64,000 bases of DNA from an uncultured Flavobacteriales bacterium (GTDB lineage Bacteria; Bacteroidota; Bacteroidia; Flavobacteriales_D; Crocinitomicaceae): assembly GCA_937876195.1 (NCBI GenBank), contig CALEIK010000005.1:1-64000 (forward strand). The letters are read 5' to 3'. Made by a program: the position numbers and the translations under genes. This document shows, piece by piece, positions 62,056-64,000 of this stretch (position 1 is its first letter; each line of letters begins with the position of its first letter). The notes under the pieces were generated by a model. That model did no database searches. It saw only the letters and a program-made list of their open reading frames with translations, and was not told the origin of the DNA.

Positions 62056-63669
62056 TTAGTTCTGTATCGCAATTCGCTTAATAGAGTGCATTCCGTTATT
62101 GTTGATTTGCAACAAATAAGTACCAGTCGATGCGCTTGAAAGATCCACGATTAAGTGATTGCCTATGCGCTCAGAAGAATAAACCGTTCTGCCAGAAATA
62201 TCTGTCACTATTAATTCAGTTTTCCCTACCGCTGAGCCTTCCAATTCTATGGTAAATACACCGTTGTTTGGATTTGGATAGAGTCTAAATTCTAGGGTGG
62301 TTTTCTCAGCAACGCTCGCTGTTGGACTGAAACCATCCAATGTAACCAATCCATCATCGTTTGGATCTAACCAAAACTTCAATTGGTTGGTAGAAGTACT
62401 TCCAGCGGGATCCCATGAGTAAGACACTTTTCCATAAAAATCAGGAGCACTTAGATTCCAACAAGAAGCTCCACCTCCCCATAATTGTCCAATAATGCGC
62501 CCGTTCTGATCAAACAATGGTGATCCTGAAGAGCCTCCTTCAGTTGTGGTATTACGATCCCATTCAACTTCCCATTGGCTGTCAGCTTCAGATGAACCCA
62601 TCCCATTTCCAGATACAGCCGGAGCATCATCAAAGGCAATTTTTTTAATATCACCAGAAGGATGATGCACACACATGCTTGTTGTAGGAATATCATCAGA
62701 ATTGTCCCAGCCAGGGAAGTATGTACCATAGCTTAATGGAACAGAACCACTTTCAAGCCCACCAGTTATTTCTACCAAACAAAAATCAGAAGGTGTTCTG
62801 CGGGCTCTTAAAACTGCACCAGAAAGTGAATTAAATGATGGAGAACTTCCTGGGTTGGTGCATCCAGACGCTTGCCAATTGAACCTGAAGATCCAACTCG
62901 TGGGGTTGCTGTAACAGTGATTCGCTGTTAACACATACGGAGTACCATCATTTAGGGCGTTGTTAATCATAGAACCAGAACAAAATCCATTTGATCCAGA
63001 AACGAGCATCACAGCCGCACGACGTTGGAAATCCCATGGATCACCGTCTGGACAGTTCGCGTTCATATTGCAGTTGCCAGAAGAACCAAATGCCTTTGCT
63101 TGAAATTCAGTGGCAGTTCTATAACCATGTGTAACTGTGTTTATTTGTAAGCTTCGCTTTGCATCAACGTTTTGAGGCGCAACATAATACTCAACAATCA
63201 CCGTGCTTCCTGGGACAAGCTCAGTTCCAAGTTGTCCTTCATACAAGTGCTTTGAAGTAAATGAGCCTAGGATAAAATCTTTCTCTGGATTGTACACATA
63301 AAGCTCATTGCCCTCTGGAATCACCACATTGTCCATGGTTAAATTAACAGTCAATGCTTGATCACAGGTCAATTCCAATTGCCAGATTTTCCCGCCATTG
63401 GATAGATCATTCCATGTTCCTGAATTTGTCATGTTGAGTGCCACGTAGTTATTAAAACCAAAACGCCATGGCCCAGTTTTTTCTGCATCAACTTGAGAAT
63501 CTTCCGTCCGCAATGCTTCAATGTTGGGTTGAGCAAAAGGGCGAGTGTCTACTTGACTTAAAGTTGTGTTTAGTTCACTAGATTTTGGCAATCCGCCATC
63601 ACCCTGCTGTGCGAAACTCATTCCTGAGAAGAGCAGAATTGAGAAAATATTAAGTAGTTGTTTTTTCAT
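62056..63669 (-). CDS. Lysyl-endopeptidase-like trypsin-fold serine protease with T9SS domain
   Basis: 537 residues. Signal peptide MKKQLLNIFSILLFSGMSFA. A propeptide-like region (about 25-190) precedes the protease. Trypsin-fold triad: His251 in VLTANHCYS, Asp295 in TPSDFCLVEI and Ser381 in GGSSGSPLFDQNG. GGSSGSP and several cysteines resemble Achromobacter lysyl endopeptidase and its Bacteroidota relatives; Lys specificity is inferred. The sorting domain FRLYPNPNNGVFTIELEG ... SASTGTYLLQINNNG ends the protein. Secreted protease. The thioredoxin-fold gene lies 15 bases upstream. Confidence 0.9.
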   Translation of the reverse strand: MKKQLLNIFSILLFSGMSFAQQGDGGLPKSSELNTTLSQVDTRPFAQPNIEALRTEDSQVDAEKTGPWRFGFNNYVALNMTNSGTWNDLSNGGKIWQLELTCDQALTVNLTMDNVVIPEGNELYVYNPEKDFILGSFTSKHLYEGQLGTELVPGSTVIVEYYVAPQNVDAKRSLQINTVTHGYRTATEFQAKAFGSSGNCNMNANCPDGDPWDFQRRAAVMLVSGSNGFCSGSMINNALNDGTPYVLTANHCYSNPTSWIFRFNWQASGCTNPGSSPSFNSLSGAVLRARRTPSDFCLVEITGGLESGSVPLSYGTYFPGWDNSDDIPTTSMCVHHPSGDIKKIAFDDAPAVSGNGMGSSEADSQWEVEWDRNTTTEGGSSGSPLFDQNGRIIGQLWGGGASCWNLSAPDFYGKVSYSWDPAGSTSTNQLKFWLDPNDDGLVTLDGFSPTASVAEKTTLEFRLYPNPNNGVFTIELEGSAVGKTELIVTDISGRTVYSSERIGNHLIVDLSSASTGTYLLQINNNGMHSIKRIAIQN

Positions 63670-63684
63670 TATTCTAGTTTTAGT

Positions 63685-64000
63685 TTATTTTCGTTTTATA
63701 CTACACCCCCGAGGAGGCGTATCATCATTTTTTAGTTCAGTATTATTGGTGATATGATCCATTACATCATATAAATAAGGAATGGTTTCAGTTCGTTTAC
63801 TGTCCCAAATGTTGTCAATGCTGCCTTTGTAGATAAGAACGTTTTTCGCATTCAAAACATACACGTGTGGAGTTGTTTTTGCACCATAGGCGTCAGCAAC
63901 TTTAGAATCTACATCCACGAGGTAGGGCATTTTATAACCCATTTTTTCAGCCCGTTGTTGCATGGCCTCCAATGAATCATCCCCATCTCTTTTGGCTTCA
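63685..64000 (-). CDS. Thioredoxin-fold (AhpC/TSA-like) redox protein, partial
   Basis: The reading frame continues past the right edge, so only the last 105 residues or so are visible. YKMPYLVDVDSKVADAYGAK and TTPHVYVLNAKNVLIYKGSI are the second half of a thioredoxin-fold redoxin; the cis-proline is in TTPH. The end TPPRGCSIKRK matches the GCSIK tail of Bacteroidota thioredoxin-family proteins. The active-site cysteines lie outside the window. Confidence 0.85.
   Translation of the reverse strand, partial: EAKRDGDDSLEAMQQRAEKMGYKMPYLVDVDSKVADAYGAKTTPHVYVLNAKNVLIYKGSIDNIWDSKRTETIPYLYDVMDHITNNTELKNDDTPPRGCSIKRK

Overview
The window looks like a chromosomal segment of a Bacteroidota bacterium, most likely order Flavobacteriales; I cannot name the family. 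The evidence is the many secreted proteins with type IX secretion (T9SS) C-terminal sorting domains, TAnnTTTG-type -7 promoter boxes with few Shine-Dalgarno sequences, Bacteroidota-type families (DUF4783, DUF6438), and intergenic repeats of the kind I know from this phylum. By eye the DNA is moderately AT-rich.

Layout. 1-2 kb holds the tail of a T9SS protein, a secreted protein, a lipoprotein L,D-transpeptidase and a small lipoprotein. 2.2-7.7 kb is housekeeping: an acyl-CoA carboxylase beta subunit, aspS, a YgjV-like membrane protein and cysS. The carboxylase gene sits between two copies of a nested palindromic repeat. 7.9-14.2 kb holds two large secreted T9SS proteins on the minus strand. 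14.6-18.5 kb holds a large SF1 helicase and a DUF6438 lipoprotein. 18.6-20.1 kb holds a DUF4783 protein and a DUF559 endonuclease-like gene amid a family of short elements with G/C-rich terminal inverted repeats; one copy has perfect 32-bp ends. rlmH follows.

20.6-36.3 kb is a surface glycan locus: polymerase-like membrane protein, Wzx-type flippase, glycosyltransferases, three methyltransferases, a pyruvyl transferase, a NodB-type deacetylase and a formyltransferase, with an MBOAT/SGNH acylation pair inserted on the opposite strand. This fits Wzx/Wzy-type assembly of a pyruvylated, methylated, acylated and perhaps formylated polysaccharide. No chain-length regulator or outer-membrane export gene is visible here.

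36.5-49.4 kb mixes a cysteine-rich SprB-like T9SS protein, polA with intact proofreading motifs, a cystathionine gamma-synthase/lyase, a TrkA-type protein, an SDR and two tandem M43 metalloproteases. 49.5-52.3 kb is hemA-hemC-hemD. 52.5-61.1 kb holds an RDD protein, rsmI, a quinone oxidoreductase-like protein, a cation/proton antiporter, two aldehyde dehydrogenases (ALDH7-like and ALDH8-like), hemW and a VanZ-like protein. The right edge holds two more T9SS proteins, one a lysyl-endopeptidase-like serine protease, and a partial thioredoxin-fold protein.

I found no intact tRNA or rRNA gene, CRISPR array, phage module or classical IS transposase. The best candidate for something undescribed is the DUF559 gene together with the perfect-TIR miniature elements around it (19.07-20.07 kb). 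The NodB/formyltransferase pair, the palindromic repeats around the carboxylase gene and the helicase without a nuclease domain come next.
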